A stretch of DNA of 42,553 bases from CAZJWR01 sp964549765 (GTDB taxonomy: Bacteria; Zixibacteria; MSB-5A5; GN15; JAAZOE01): assembly GCA_964549765.1 (NCBI GenBank), contig CAZJWR010000031.1, positions 1 to 42,553 of the forward strand. Reading direction: 5' to 3'. The stretch's first letter is position 1. Every line of letters begins with the position of its first letter. The notes beneath the pieces are model-generated. The model was given only the letters and a program-made list of their open reading frames with translations, had not been told where the DNA came from and made no database searches. The position numbers were made by a program, and so were the translations under genes. Below, piece after piece: positions 32,786-41,138 of this stretch.

Positions 32786-34699
32786 CTACTGGGAGATGAC
32801 GCGCAGGTTGGCGTATTTGGCGATCAGTTTCTTGGGGCCGACCGAGGCGAAATCGACATCGATCCGCATCTGCTCGCCCATCCCCTCCACCCGAAGCACC
32901 CGTCCCTGGCCGAATTTGGGATGAATGACGATGTTGCCCGGACGGAATCCCTCGCCGTCCTCATACTCATAATAAACGCCGTCGGGTTCGGACGATTTGG
33001 CCGCGTGCGACGGCATCGTTCGCGCCGGGCCGTACTCGTACCGATACGTCCGGCGGTCGATCTTCTCGACATACTCGACGGGGATTTCATTCAGGAAACG
33101 CGACGGCACCGATTCCACCCCGCCGAAACGATGACGATACCGGGCACCGGTGAGAACGAGGTCGCGGCGGGCGCGGGTGGCGCCGACATACAGCAGACGC
33201 CGCTCCTCTTCCATCTCCATCGGCTCATCGAATGACCGCGCCAGCGGAAATAAGCCGTCTTCGAGGCCGGTGATGAAGACGCAGTCGAATTCCAGCCCCT
33301 TGGCGTTGTGCAGGGTCATCAGCGTGATTTTATCGTCGGTTTCCTGATAGGTGTCGATGTCGGTATACAGGGTGATTTCGGCCAGGAAATTGTCGAGGGT
33401 CGGCTCCGGGTTGTTGTGATAAAAATCGCCGGCGGCGGCCACGAATTCATCAAGGTTTTCGAGGCGGGCCTCGCCGGTAACCGGATCTTCTTCTTTGAAC
33501 GCGACCGTCAGGCCGGTATCGTCGATCACCTTTTGGATGAAAAGGTCGATGGCCAACACGCCGGATTCTTTCGCCAGATTCTCGATCATCGACGCGAATT
33601 GTTTGAATCCGCCCCGGGCGCGGCCGCTCAGCGTGCCAATCTGGTCGGCATCGGCGGCGGCGTCGAACAACGAAATGCCTTGCTGACGGGCATAATCGGT
33701 CAATTTGCCCAGCGATGTTTCACCCAGACCGCGCTTGGGGAAGTTGATAGTTCGCACGAACGATGCCTCATCCCGGTGATTGGAAATCAACTTCAAGTAC
33801 GCGATGACATCCTTGATTTCCTTACGCTGATAGAATGACACGCCGCCGATGATTTGGTAGGGGATGTTTTCGCGCCGCAGGGTATCCTCGAAGGCGCGCG
33901 ACTGCGCGTTGGTGCGATACAGGATGACCATTTCGCTGAGCGGTTCGCCGTTCCTGCGCCGCATGACTTCCTCGACGACCCAATCGGCTTCGTCGTTCTG
34001 CGATTCATGCAGGGCCGCGACGATCTTTTCGCCGCCTTCGATCTCGGTCCAGAGGGTTTTATCTTTGCGTGAGGTGTTGTTTTTGATCAGGGCCGACGCC
34101 GCCGACAGGATGGTCTGCGTCGAACGGTAGTTTTGCTCCAGCTTGATGACCTGCGCGCCGGGGAAGTCGGATTCGAAGTTCAATATATTCGTAATGTCGG
34201 CGCCGCGCCAGCCATAGATGGACTGGTCCTCGTCGCCGACGACGCAGATATTTTTATCCGGCCCGACCAGTTGCCGCAACAGGGCGTATTGGGCATGATT
34301 GGTATCCTGATATTCGTCGACCATGATGTAGCGGAAACGATGCTGCCAATTTCGGCGGACGTCATCGTCGGACATGAGTAATCTCACGGCCATCATCAGG
34401 AGGTCATCGAAATCGAAGGCCGCCGACGCCCGGATTTTGCTTTCGTAAAGCGTGTATATCTTTGCGACGTTTTCCTCGTAATACCCTGACGCTGCGGCGG
34501 CGTATTGCTCGGCCGTGACCAGTTTGTTCTTGGCTGAGGATATTTTGCGGAGGACGGTATCGGGCGTGAATTGCGAGCCGGTGATGCCGGTATCCTTGAG
34601 GCAGCGTTTGACGAGCGATCGGCTATCGTCGCGATCGAGGATGGTGAAATTGGACGGGTAGCCGATACGTTCGGCCTCCATGCGCAGGAAACGGGCGCA
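32786..34699 (-). CDS. pcrA: UvrD/PcrA-type DNA helicase, N-terminus lost in assembly gap
   Basis: 638 residues of a superfamily 1A helicase. Visible are FDFDDLLMMAVRLL, the Walker B motif YIMVDEYQDTNHAQY, motif III VVGDEDQSIYGWRGADITNI, motif IV LEQNYRST, QRKEIKDVIAYL, motif V LMTLHNAKGLEFDCVFI and motif VI EEERRLLYVGATRARRDL. The C-terminus has the PcrA-type tail GFRPGNIVIHPKFGQGRVLR, which binds RNA polymerase in some species. Walker A and motif Ia are missing because the frame runs into the N gap, not because the gene is broken. It acts in nucleotide-excision repair and removes RecA or stalled RNA polymerase. PcrA versus UvrD cannot be settled here. Confidence 0.93.
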   Translation of the reverse strand, partial: CARFLRMEAERIGYPSNFTILDRDDSRSLVKRCLKDTGITGSQFTPDTVLRKISSAKNKLVTAEQYAAAASGYYEENVAKIYTLYESKIRASAAFDFDDLLMMAVRLLMSDDDVRRNWQHRFRYIMVDEYQDTNHAQYALLRQLVGPDKNICVVGDEDQSIYGWRGADITNILNFESDFPGAQVIKLEQNYRSTQTILSAASALIKNNTSRKDKTLWTEIEGGEKIVAALHESQNDEADWVVEEVMRRRNGEPLSEMVILYRTNAQSRAFEDTLRRENIPYQIIGGVSFYQRKEIKDVIAYLKLISNHRDEASFVRTINFPKRGLGETSLGKLTDYARQQGISLFDAAADADQIGTLSGRARGGFKQFASMIENLAKESGVLAIDLFIQKVIDDTGLTVAFKEEDPVTGEARLENLDEFVAAAGDFYHNNPEPTLDNFLAEITLYTDIDTYQETDDKITLMTLHNAKGLEFDCVFITGLEDGLFPLARSFDEPMEMEEERRLLYVGATRARRDLVLTGARYRHRFGGVESVPSRFLNEIPVEYVEKIDRRTYRYEYGPARTMPSHAAKSSEPDGVYYEYEDGEGFRPGNIVIHPKFGQGRVLRVEGMGEQMRIDVDFASVGPKKLIAKYANLRVISQ

Positions 34700-34799
34700 N
34701 NNNNNNNNNNNNNNNNNNNNNNNNNNNNNNNNNNNNNNNNNNNNNNNNNNNNNNNNNNNNNNNNNNNNNNNNNNNNNNNNNNNNNNNNNNNNNNNNNNN
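34700..34799. other. Assembly gap (100 N)
   Basis: Exactly 100 undetermined bases, a conventional scaffold-gap length, so the true distance is unknown. The missing DNA should hold the helicase N-terminus (about 90-100 residues with Walker A) and the last ~15 residues of the response regulator. The two genes are not one fused protein. Confidence 0.98.
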
Positions 34800-35443
34800 G
34801 GGTTGGAGGGATCGGGTTCGAACAGCTTCCGCAGGCGGACGATGAAATTGTCGACCGTGCGGTTGCTGGGGTAGACGTTGTATCCCCAGACGGCGTCGAG
34901 GATCATATCCCGGGTAACGACCTCGTTAGGATGTTCGGCGAGGTACTTCATGATCATGACTTCTTTCTGCGACAACTCCGTTTCGCCGGTTTCGCCTTTG
35001 GCGCGGTACGAGCCGAAATCAATCCAGTTGCCGCCGAATTCGTAGCGGGTCGATTCCAGCGAGTCGGATGCGTACCATGTCTGGCGGCGGAACATGGCCC
35101 CGACGCGGAGCAGAAGTTCCTTGAGATTGAATGGTTTGGCGATGTAATCGTCGCCCCCGGCCATCAGTCCGGCGATGCGGTCGTCCTCGCGATCGCGGGC
35201 GGTCAGGAACAGTATCGGGAGACGGCCGGCTTCTTTACGGATCGTCCGGCAGACTTCGAGGCCGTCCTTGCCGGGAAGCATAACGTCGAGCAAGATCAGG
35301 TCGAAATTTCCCCGGCGCCACATTTCCAGGGCCGTCGGGCCGTCGCCGGCGATGACGGTTTCATATCCCTGCGATTCGAGATTCAACCGCAAGCCATCGG
35401 CGATATGTTCTTCGTCCTCGACGATCAGGATACGCTTTTTCAT
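34800..35443 (-). CDS. OmpR/PhoB-family response regulator, C-terminal end in gap
   Basis: 214 residues before the gap. The receiver domain (1-120) has the acid pair E9-D10, phospho-acceptor D53 (LILLDVMLPGKDGLEV), T81 (LFLTARD) and K103 (IAKPFNLKELLLR). The winged-helix output domain begins near 140: ELSQKEVMIMKYLAEHPNEV, MILDAVWGYNVYPSNRTVDN, then FIVRLRKLFEPDPSN. Only the final beta-hairpin is missing. The ATG overlaps the kinase stop as ATGA, so the pair is translationally coupled. It should bind DNA as a phosphorylated dimer; its targets are unknown. Confidence 0.95.
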
Positions 35444-36792
35444 GAGGTTATCACCGGCAAACGAATCGTGAACGTGGAGCCGTTGTCTTTTCCGGCCGAT
35501 TTGACCTTGACCGACCCGCCGTGCGCCTGGACAATCTGACGAACCAGATATAAGCCCAGTCCGGTGCCTTTGATGGTGCGCGATTTCTCATCGTTGATAC
35601 GATAGAAGCGGTCGAAGATTTTCGCCTGTTCCCCGGATGGTATCCCCGGGCCTTGGTCGGAGACGCTGATTTCGGCGTTAGTGCCTGATTTTTTCAAAGA
35701 CACGACGATCTGCCGCCGATCGGGCGGCGAATATCGGACGGCGTTATCGACCAGCGCCCGGATCGCCCGTCCGAGGGCATGGTAGTCGGTCTCGGCGTGA
35801 ATATTATCTTCGACATCCAACTCGATGACGGTGTTTTGTCGATCGAGATACGCTTTCATTTCGTCAAGATATTCCCGGACGTCCTGGCTGAGGTCGGCCT
35901 CGGAGAGATTGAGGTCGTATCTGCCGCCGCCGAAGTGCCCGGCTTGAAGGACGTTATCGACCATGATATCGAGCCGGGCGCAATCATCGAGCATTTTATC
36001 ATAGAGTTGCCGGGCCCGGTTGCCTGTGACCGCGCCGGATTGGAGCGTTTCGATATACAGGCGCAGCGACGTCAACGGCGTCCGGAATTCATGCGTGACC
36101 GACTGAACAAAGCCGACCTGCCGGAGATTGAGATCCTCCGATTTACGCAAAGTCCGGTAGATTAAAAACGCCCCGGCCAGCATGACGAGCATGAAGAAAC
36201 TGCCCTCGGAGATAAACATGGTGATCCGTCCGTGGGCGTCGTCGCTGAGTTCGTCGAGCAGCCGGGGGGAGATCGAAAACATGTCGCGCTGAATCCATTG
36301 ACCGTTTTCGCCGGAATGGGATTTCCCGTCGGGGGCGAAATTCAGCTCGTCGCCGTACCCGGTGATGGCAGTTTTGGGATATTGGGGATCGAAATAGATC
36401 ACCGGCCCGGCATCGGTTTGATAATAGAAGGCGGAATCGACGCGCTCGATGGTTTCGACCTGTCCGGAATCGCTGAAATTCCCCGAGGCGCCGACAATGG
36501 CGGGATCGGTCACAAGGCCTTCAATACAGCGCCGGACGTCCTCACGGTTGCCGGCGGCGCGGGACACGGCTTGATCGGCCAGACGGGCCAGGCGCGAAAA
36601 TTCGTTGTTAATCCGGAGCGTCAGCAGATCGATGCGGTCATGGAGGATCTCGACCCGGTAATCGTAAAGCCGTTTATTCAGGTCAATCTGGAAGATTATC
36701 CACCAAGTAAGCTGGGCGAGGCTGAAAATCACCAGGCCGACAAATATTATCAGCGCGAAACGAATATGTCTTGAACCGCCGTTTGGCTTCAT
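35440..36792 (-). CDS. Membrane-bound sensor histidine kinase
   Basis: A 450-aa kinase. Transmembrane helices lie at about 11-35 and 196-213, enclosing a ~160-residue periplasmic sensor domain (IERVDSAFYYQTDAGPVIYF and similar) with no named fold that I recognise. The H-box SVTHEFRTPLTSLRLYIETL contains H234; N-box RALVDNAVRYSPP, G1 VSDQGPGIP and G2 GTGLGLYLVRQIV complete the ATPase domain. It would autophosphorylate and pass the phosphate to the regulator encoded by the overlapping next gene. The signal is unknown. A sigma-70-like promoter lies about 55-80 bp upstream. Confidence 0.95.
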   Translation of the reverse strand: MKPNGGSRHIRFALIIFVGLVIFSLAQLTWWIIFQIDLNKRLYDYRVEILHDRIDLLTLRINNEFSRLARLADQAVSRAAGNREDVRRCIEGLVTDPAIVGASGNFSDSGQVETIERVDSAFYYQTDAGPVIYFDPQYPKTAITGYGDELNFAPDGKSHSGENGQWIQRDMFSISPRLLDELSDDAHGRITMFISEGSFFMLVMLAGAFLIYRTLRKSEDLNLRQVGFVQSVTHEFRTPLTSLRLYIETLQSGAVTGNRARQLYDKMLDDCARLDIMVDNVLQAGHFGGGRYDLNLSEADLSQDVREYLDEMKAYLDRQNTVIELDVEDNIHAETDYHALGRAIRALVDNAVRYSPPDRRQIVVSLKKSGTNAEISVSDQGPGIPSGEQAKIFDRFYRINDEKSRTIKGTGLGLYLVRQIVQAHGGSVKVKSAGKDNGSTFTIRLPVITS

Positions 36793-36843
36793 TAAAGACC
36801 CGACGTTGAATCCTGATCGCTGTGTGTCTTAATTGTAACCGTC

Positions 36844-36873
36844 AATTTAGCATTTTTGTTTGTTCAATTTCAA
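36844..36873 (-). promoter_or_regulatory. Candidate promoter of the kinase-regulator operon
   Basis: The minus strand shows TTGAAA (36873-36868), an 18-bp spacer and TAAATT (36849-36844), 52 bp before the kinase start. It fits a sigma-70-type promoter. Confidence 0.45.
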
Positions 36874-37088
36874 GACTTAATCGCGCTGTCGCCCAAGGAG
36901 GTCGTCAAGACGGACGGCGGAAGGTTGATGATTATACCATGACACCCGCAGGCGGCAGACGGCGCGAGGCTCAAGCCGTACCTGCCACTCGATCCGTCCA
37001 GGGATCTCTGCCTCCAATGCCACCGGAAATAGACGAGAGGTAGCGCCGGCGGCGATTCGAACACGATTTCAACGGGTAAATTAAGAGA

Positions 37089-37116
37089 GGCTGATCCGAC
37101 GGGATCAGCCATTTTT
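37089..37116 (+). terminator. Plus-strand hairpin with T-tract, no gene assigned
   Basis: GGCTGATCC / GGATCAGCC forms a 9-bp stem with a 4-nt loop (37089-37110), followed by ATTTTT. The T-run is on the plus strand only, yet no plus-strand gene ends here. It may belong to an unrecognised short transcript. Confidence 0.5.
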
Positions 37117-37152
37117 CTTGACATCCATCTGCGAAACGGTCTTTTCGCTATT

Positions 37153-38373
37153 CTACGGCGCGAAGAAGCACGGCGCCGGACCACCCCGGAAGATATAGTT
37201 GATCAGATGCACGGCGTCTTCAATATTAACCGCGCCGTCGCAATTGGCGTCGCCGGCGGATTCGGGATTCGGCGCCTCGCCGCCGCGAAAGATGTACCGA
37301 ATCAGGAAGACGGCGTCCTCGATGTTAACGGATTCATCACGATTGGCGTCGCCGTTGATGTAGTTGTATCCCTCCTCGACCGTGTAATCGAACGAGGCGA
37401 TGATTCCGGCATCCGGCACGTTGGCATCGACGACTATGGTATTTTCCTGCAGACCGTCGATTTTGATGATGGATGAGAACGTCGCGCCGTCCGGCGCGCC
37501 GTCTTCGGCGACAAAACCGATGTCATAATCGCCGATTTTCGGCTCCGCAAGGACAATCGAATCATGCGGGTCTTCGTAGTACGTGGCCCCGGAAATCTCG
37601 TTGATTAAATTGCCCTGTGAATCCTTGCCGAATTGCAGGCCATCCGGGTCGGTCAGGATAATATTCACGGGACTGAAGGCCACGACCGTCATCGGTTTGA
37701 GACCGGGATTGGAGGCCACCGGCCAGCAAAACGGCCCGGCGAATTCCGGAGGGATTGATGACGAGGTCCCGGCTTCGACAAACAACCATGAGCCGGCGGG
37801 GGGCACAAAACAGGAATCTATGCATAACGTGCCGACTTCCCCGCTGCCGGCGCGCAGGGTGGTATAGTGGATCGCCATCATATTTTGGAGCGGCCCCGGC
37901 GCAAGACCGCCGTTGAGAGCCGTGCCGCCGGGAAAGACGGTATCCGGTGAATTGCCGTCCATGTTGCGTTCGGAAACGAGCAGGCTCGAAAAATCCCAGA
38001 CACTTGCGACCGGATCCATGCGGCTCTGAGGGACGATCGTGAGATACTGCCCCCCGGTACCATACCCCGACGGGCCGTAGCCGTCGGGTTGAGAATCCCA
38101 GCGCCATTCCGCGCCGTCCGGTGAGCTGATTTGCAGCCCCAGACTGATTCCCGCCAGGGTGACGTCGTTTTCAAGAGCGACGCGGAATTCATACGGGCTG
38201 CCGAGAAAGACGGTATCGGCGGCGGGGTATCCGGTTTTTCCGGTCGTAATCTCGACCCGGTTCGCCGCCGGTGAAATCTCCGGCAACATGACCAGAATAG
38301 CGCAGAGAACGGCGCCGGCAAGATAGAAAACATTGAATTTTGTGTCCCACATGAGCGTTTTTAACGAGTGCAT
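37153..38373 (-). CDS. Secreted protein with C-terminal paired dockerin-type repeats
   Basis: A 406-aa exported protein. Residues ~14-37 form a signal sequence (FYLAGAVLCAILVMLPEISP). The middle is a beta-rich domain of no family I can name, with two cysteines (about 189, 193). The last ~65 residues hold two calcium-binding dockerin-type loops: GDANRDESVNIEDAVFLIRY and GDANCDGAVNIEDAVHLINY, each followed by IFRGG. Such tails are frequent in Zixibacteria and related groups and may anchor or cluster secreted proteins; no cohesin is seen in the window. ATG at 38373 has AGGAGG 5 nt upstream. Function is unknown. Confidence 0.88.
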   Translation of the reverse strand: MHSLKTLMWDTKFNVFYLAGAVLCAILVMLPEISPAANRVEITTGKTGYPAADTVFLGSPYEFRVALENDVTLAGISLGLQISSPDGAEWRWDSQPDGYGPSGYGTGGQYLTIVPQSRMDPVASVWDFSSLLVSERNMDGNSPDTVFPGGTALNGGLAPGPLQNMMAIHYTTLRAGSGEVGTLCIDSCFVPPAGSWLFVEAGTSSSIPPEFAGPFCWPVASNPGLKPMTVVAFSPVNIILTDPDGLQFGKDSQGNLINEISGATYYEDPHDSIVLAEPKIGDYDIGFVAEDGAPDGATFSSIIKIDGLQENTIVVDANVPDAGIIASFDYTVEEGYNYINGDANRDESVNIEDAVFLIRYIFRGGEAPNPESAGDANCDGAVNIEDAVHLINYIFRGGPAPCFFAP

Positions 38374-38598
38374 TTTTTCCTCCTATGGATTTTGCCCTAT
38401 CGCATTTCATACTGGAAATGGAACCGCGGCTGACTATAATACGTAATAATGGGTAAATATAGTCCAAAAAATTTTCACAGGGGGGAAATATTCACATATT
38501 TTGCCGGACTCCGGTCATTTTCGGAGAACCTGAGGCCCGGAATAACGGTTATGTAGACGTGAGATGGGGTAAAGCCTAAAATAAATCGTATATTGTTC

Positions 38599-40989
38599 AT
38601 GATGGATCGACTTATGCTGCCTGAACGATACACATACATTCGGACGCTCGGCGAAGGGGCCTGGGGCGACGTCAGTCTGGCCCTCGATTCGAAGACCGGA
38701 CGGGAAGTTGCCGTAAAGTCGATTCATCTCGACGACACCATCGATCGGGCCATGCTCGACAAGGAGATCGCGACTCTCACCGGCCTCGACCACTCCCATA
38801 TTGTGCGCTTTCTGGATATGTCCGTCGATCATGGCCATATCCACATTGTCACTGAATTCATCGAGGGCAAGACGCTGCGGGAGATTCTCGAAGATGGTAT
38901 TCCCCCGCTGGATTGCCTGAAAAAGTATGCCGACCAGATTCTCGACGCCCTGAGCCACGTCCATGACCGGGGAGTCATCCATTCCGATCTGAAACCGGCC
39001 AACATCATCATCGACGCCGACGATAGCTGTCATCTGATCGACTTCGGCATCGTCCGCACCGCCTCGGCCGAAATTGCCGCCGATATCAAGGAAATCCGGG
39101 GGACCCTCCATTACATGTCTCCGGAACAGGCCGAGGGAAACCCCTACGACGTGCGCAGTGACCTGTTTTCTTTCGGGGTCATGCTATATGAGATGTGTAC
39201 CGGCAAGAAGCCATTCGATGGCGAGTACGACATGGCCGTGGTCTATGCCATCATGTACGAGGATCCGGTTCCTCCGCACAAGGTCAATCCCGATATTCCC
39301 GAGGCCCTTTCACAGGCGATACTCGAGCTGTTGGCCAAAAAACCGGCCGATCGTCCGGCCACGGCGCGGGTGATCCGTGACCGCATCAAGGATATTTCCA
39401 CCGTCGTCGTGCCGGCCGAGGCGGCAGTCGGCAATCGGGTGGCGATTCTGCCGTTCGACTATCCGGCCGATGACAACGATAGCCAGTTGATAGCCGAGGG
39501 TGTGCGCGATGAGCTTTATGCCCGCCTGAAGGGGATCGCCGGACTTGACCTAGTATCACCGATCAAAATAACGCAAGTTGCCGACAAGTTAACCGATGGC
39601 GCCGCAATCCGGGCCGTGGTCGGAGCCGATTCGTATGTCACGGGACGAATCCGCAAGAGCAGTTCGCAGATCAGATTCTACTTTATGCATCTCAATTCGT
39701 CCGACGATTCGGTGATAACGCAGGAGAAATACGACGCGCCGCTCAGCGATCTGTTCGATCTGATCGACAACATAGCCGGGAAAGTCGTCCCGAAACTCAA
39801 GACGACCTTGACCGGAACATCACCGGAACCGAAGACAGCAGGGACCACGACGACCCGTCCCGAGGCATATGAGATGTATCTGCTGGCGCGCAACTACTAT
39901 GTCAAGAATTCACGGCAGGAAATCGATTATGCGCAACGGATGTACGATGAAGCGCTGAAATTCGATCCCAATTACGCTCTGGCTTACGTCGGGCTGGCTG
40001 ATTGCTGCTGCACCAAATATATGAACTTTTTCGACCGCCGCCCCGAAGTGATTCGACAGGCCGAGGATTATGCCCGCAAAGCGCTGGAGATCGTACGCGA
40101 CCTCCCTGAAGGATATCGGGCCATGGGACGCATCCTTCAGATTGCCGGCAATGTCAAAGAAGCGGCGGCCAACTACCTGAAAGCAGTCACCTACCGCCAG
40201 GATTTCTATCAGGCGTATCGATCGCTGGCCTGGCTGGCCAAAGATTGCTTTCGATATGATGAAGCACAGAACTGGATTCGCAAAACGCTGTCGATCAATG
40301 CGTCCGACATGGAGACGATATTCCTGAGCGGCGTCGTCCATTACGAAAAGAAGGAATCGAAGCTGGCTGTCAACGATTTCACGCGGACGCTGGAGCTTCG
40401 TCCCGATTATGGACGGGCGAATTTTTACCGGGCGCTGACGTATCATCAGATCGGGCGTCTTGATTCCGCCATCGAGGATTTGAAGCGGGCGGTGGAACTG
40501 GGCGGCGACATCAACGCACCGTATATTCTCGGTTCATATTATATCGCCGAGGGGAAGTATGATGCGGCGTTGGATACGCTGGATAAGGCGGCTGAAGGCC
40601 AGGAAATCGCCTTCATCGCCCGTTATTATTGCGGCGTGGCGCATATCTTTTTGGGGGCGGAAGACAAAGCATGGGTATGTTTCGAGCAGTCGGCGGCAAT
40701 GTCCCGGGAATTACTCAGACAGTATCCCGATATGAACGTTGCCAAGGCGGTGCTGGCAGGCGACCTGGCTTTTCTCGGCGTCGAAGACGAATGCCGCCAA
40801 TACCTCTCCGAACTGGCAAATTATACCGTCAATGACGGCGCAGCCGCTCATGATATGGCGCGGTCGTATGCGGTGCTCGGCGATTCGAAAAATGCCAGGG
40901 AATATGTCACCCGCGCGTTGGAGACATATCAGGGCCCGACCGAAGTCGAGATTTCCCTTGATCCCATTTTGCAGCGGTATCTGCGGTAA
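38599..40989 (+). CDS. Ser/Thr protein kinase with TolB-like and TPR regions
   Basis: A 796-aa protein. The kinase domain (about 10-275) has GEGAWGDV, the VAVK lysine K40, the catalytic loop HSDLKPAN (H128-N135), DFG at 148-150 and the APE-like MSPEQAEG. The Arg of the usual HRD motif is Ser, so activation-loop phosphorylation may be unnecessary. Residues ~285-415 form a FlgO/TolB-like domain (VAILPFDYPADDNDSQLIAE, VVGADSYVTGRI). About 425-796 are TPRs. No transmembrane helix is seen, so it should be cytoplasmic. ATG 38599 is preferred over 38602 without a clear Shine-Dalgarno sequence. TPRs may dock substrates, which are unknown. Confidence 0.9.
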   Translation: MMDRLMLPERYTYIRTLGEGAWGDVSLALDSKTGREVAVKSIHLDDTIDRAMLDKEIATLTGLDHSHIVRFLDMSVDHGHIHIVTEFIEGKTLREILEDGIPPLDCLKKYADQILDALSHVHDRGVIHSDLKPANIIIDADDSCHLIDFGIVRTASAEIAADIKEIRGTLHYMSPEQAEGNPYDVRSDLFSFGVMLYEMCTGKKPFDGEYDMAVVYAIMYEDPVPPHKVNPDIPEALSQAILELLAKKPADRPATARVIRDRIKDISTVVVPAEAAVGNRVAILPFDYPADDNDSQLIAEGVRDELYARLKGIAGLDLVSPIKITQVADKLTDGAAIRAVVGADSYVTGRIRKSSSQIRFYFMHLNSSDDSVITQEKYDAPLSDLFDLIDNIAGKVVPKLKTTLTGTSPEPKTAGTTTTRPEAYEMYLLARNYYVKNSRQEIDYAQRMYDEALKFDPNYALAYVGLADCCCTKYMNFFDRRPEVIRQAEDYARKALEIVRDLPEGYRAMGRILQIAGNVKEAAANYLKAVTYRQDFYQAYRSLAWLAKDCFRYDEAQNWIRKTLSINASDMETIFLSGVVHYEKKESKLAVNDFTRTLELRPDYGRANFYRALTYHQIGRLDSAIEDLKRAVELGGDINAPYILGSYYIAEGKYDAALDTLDKAAEGQEIAFIARYYCGVAHIFLGAEDKAWVCFEQSAAMSRELLRQYPDMNVAKAVLAGDLAFLGVEDECRQYLSELANYTVNDGAAAHDMARSYAVLGDSKNAREYVTRALETYQGPTEVEISLDPILQRYLR

Positions 40990-41138
40990 CTATCCGTTTG
41001 TGAATCTCATTTTTGTGGCTGGCGGACGCACCCGTCTACCAGCTTTTCCGCTGGCGCACCGGGAAGTACGCCAACCACGATAACCATAATTAGTCACGAG
41101 CGGCAAATCCTATCGTTCTCTCAAACATCAATCAGTGC

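Larger units (their letters stand above)
36793..37152. other. Intergenic region between kinase and dockerin protein
   Basis: 360 bp. It holds the kinase promoter at its left end and a plus-strand terminator-like hairpin at its right. In between is GC-rich sequence with small open frames on both strands that show no family features. Whether the plus-strand hairpin ends a small RNA is open. Confidence 0.45.

Noticed and set aside
32786..35443. A single 885-aa reading frame combining response regulator and helicase
   Set aside because: It runs through 100 N; the two halves are complete families joined only by undetermined bases, so they are annotated separately as partial genes.
36822..37043. 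A 73-aa plus-strand frame and a 104-aa minus-strand frame (36870-37184)
   Set aside because: Biased Arg/Pro composition, no start signals, and no recognisable motif; probably non-coding.
37050..37080. tRNA-like GATTCGAACAC at the end of the intergenic region
   Set aside because: No cloverleaf can be formed around it; it is a chance match to a T-arm.
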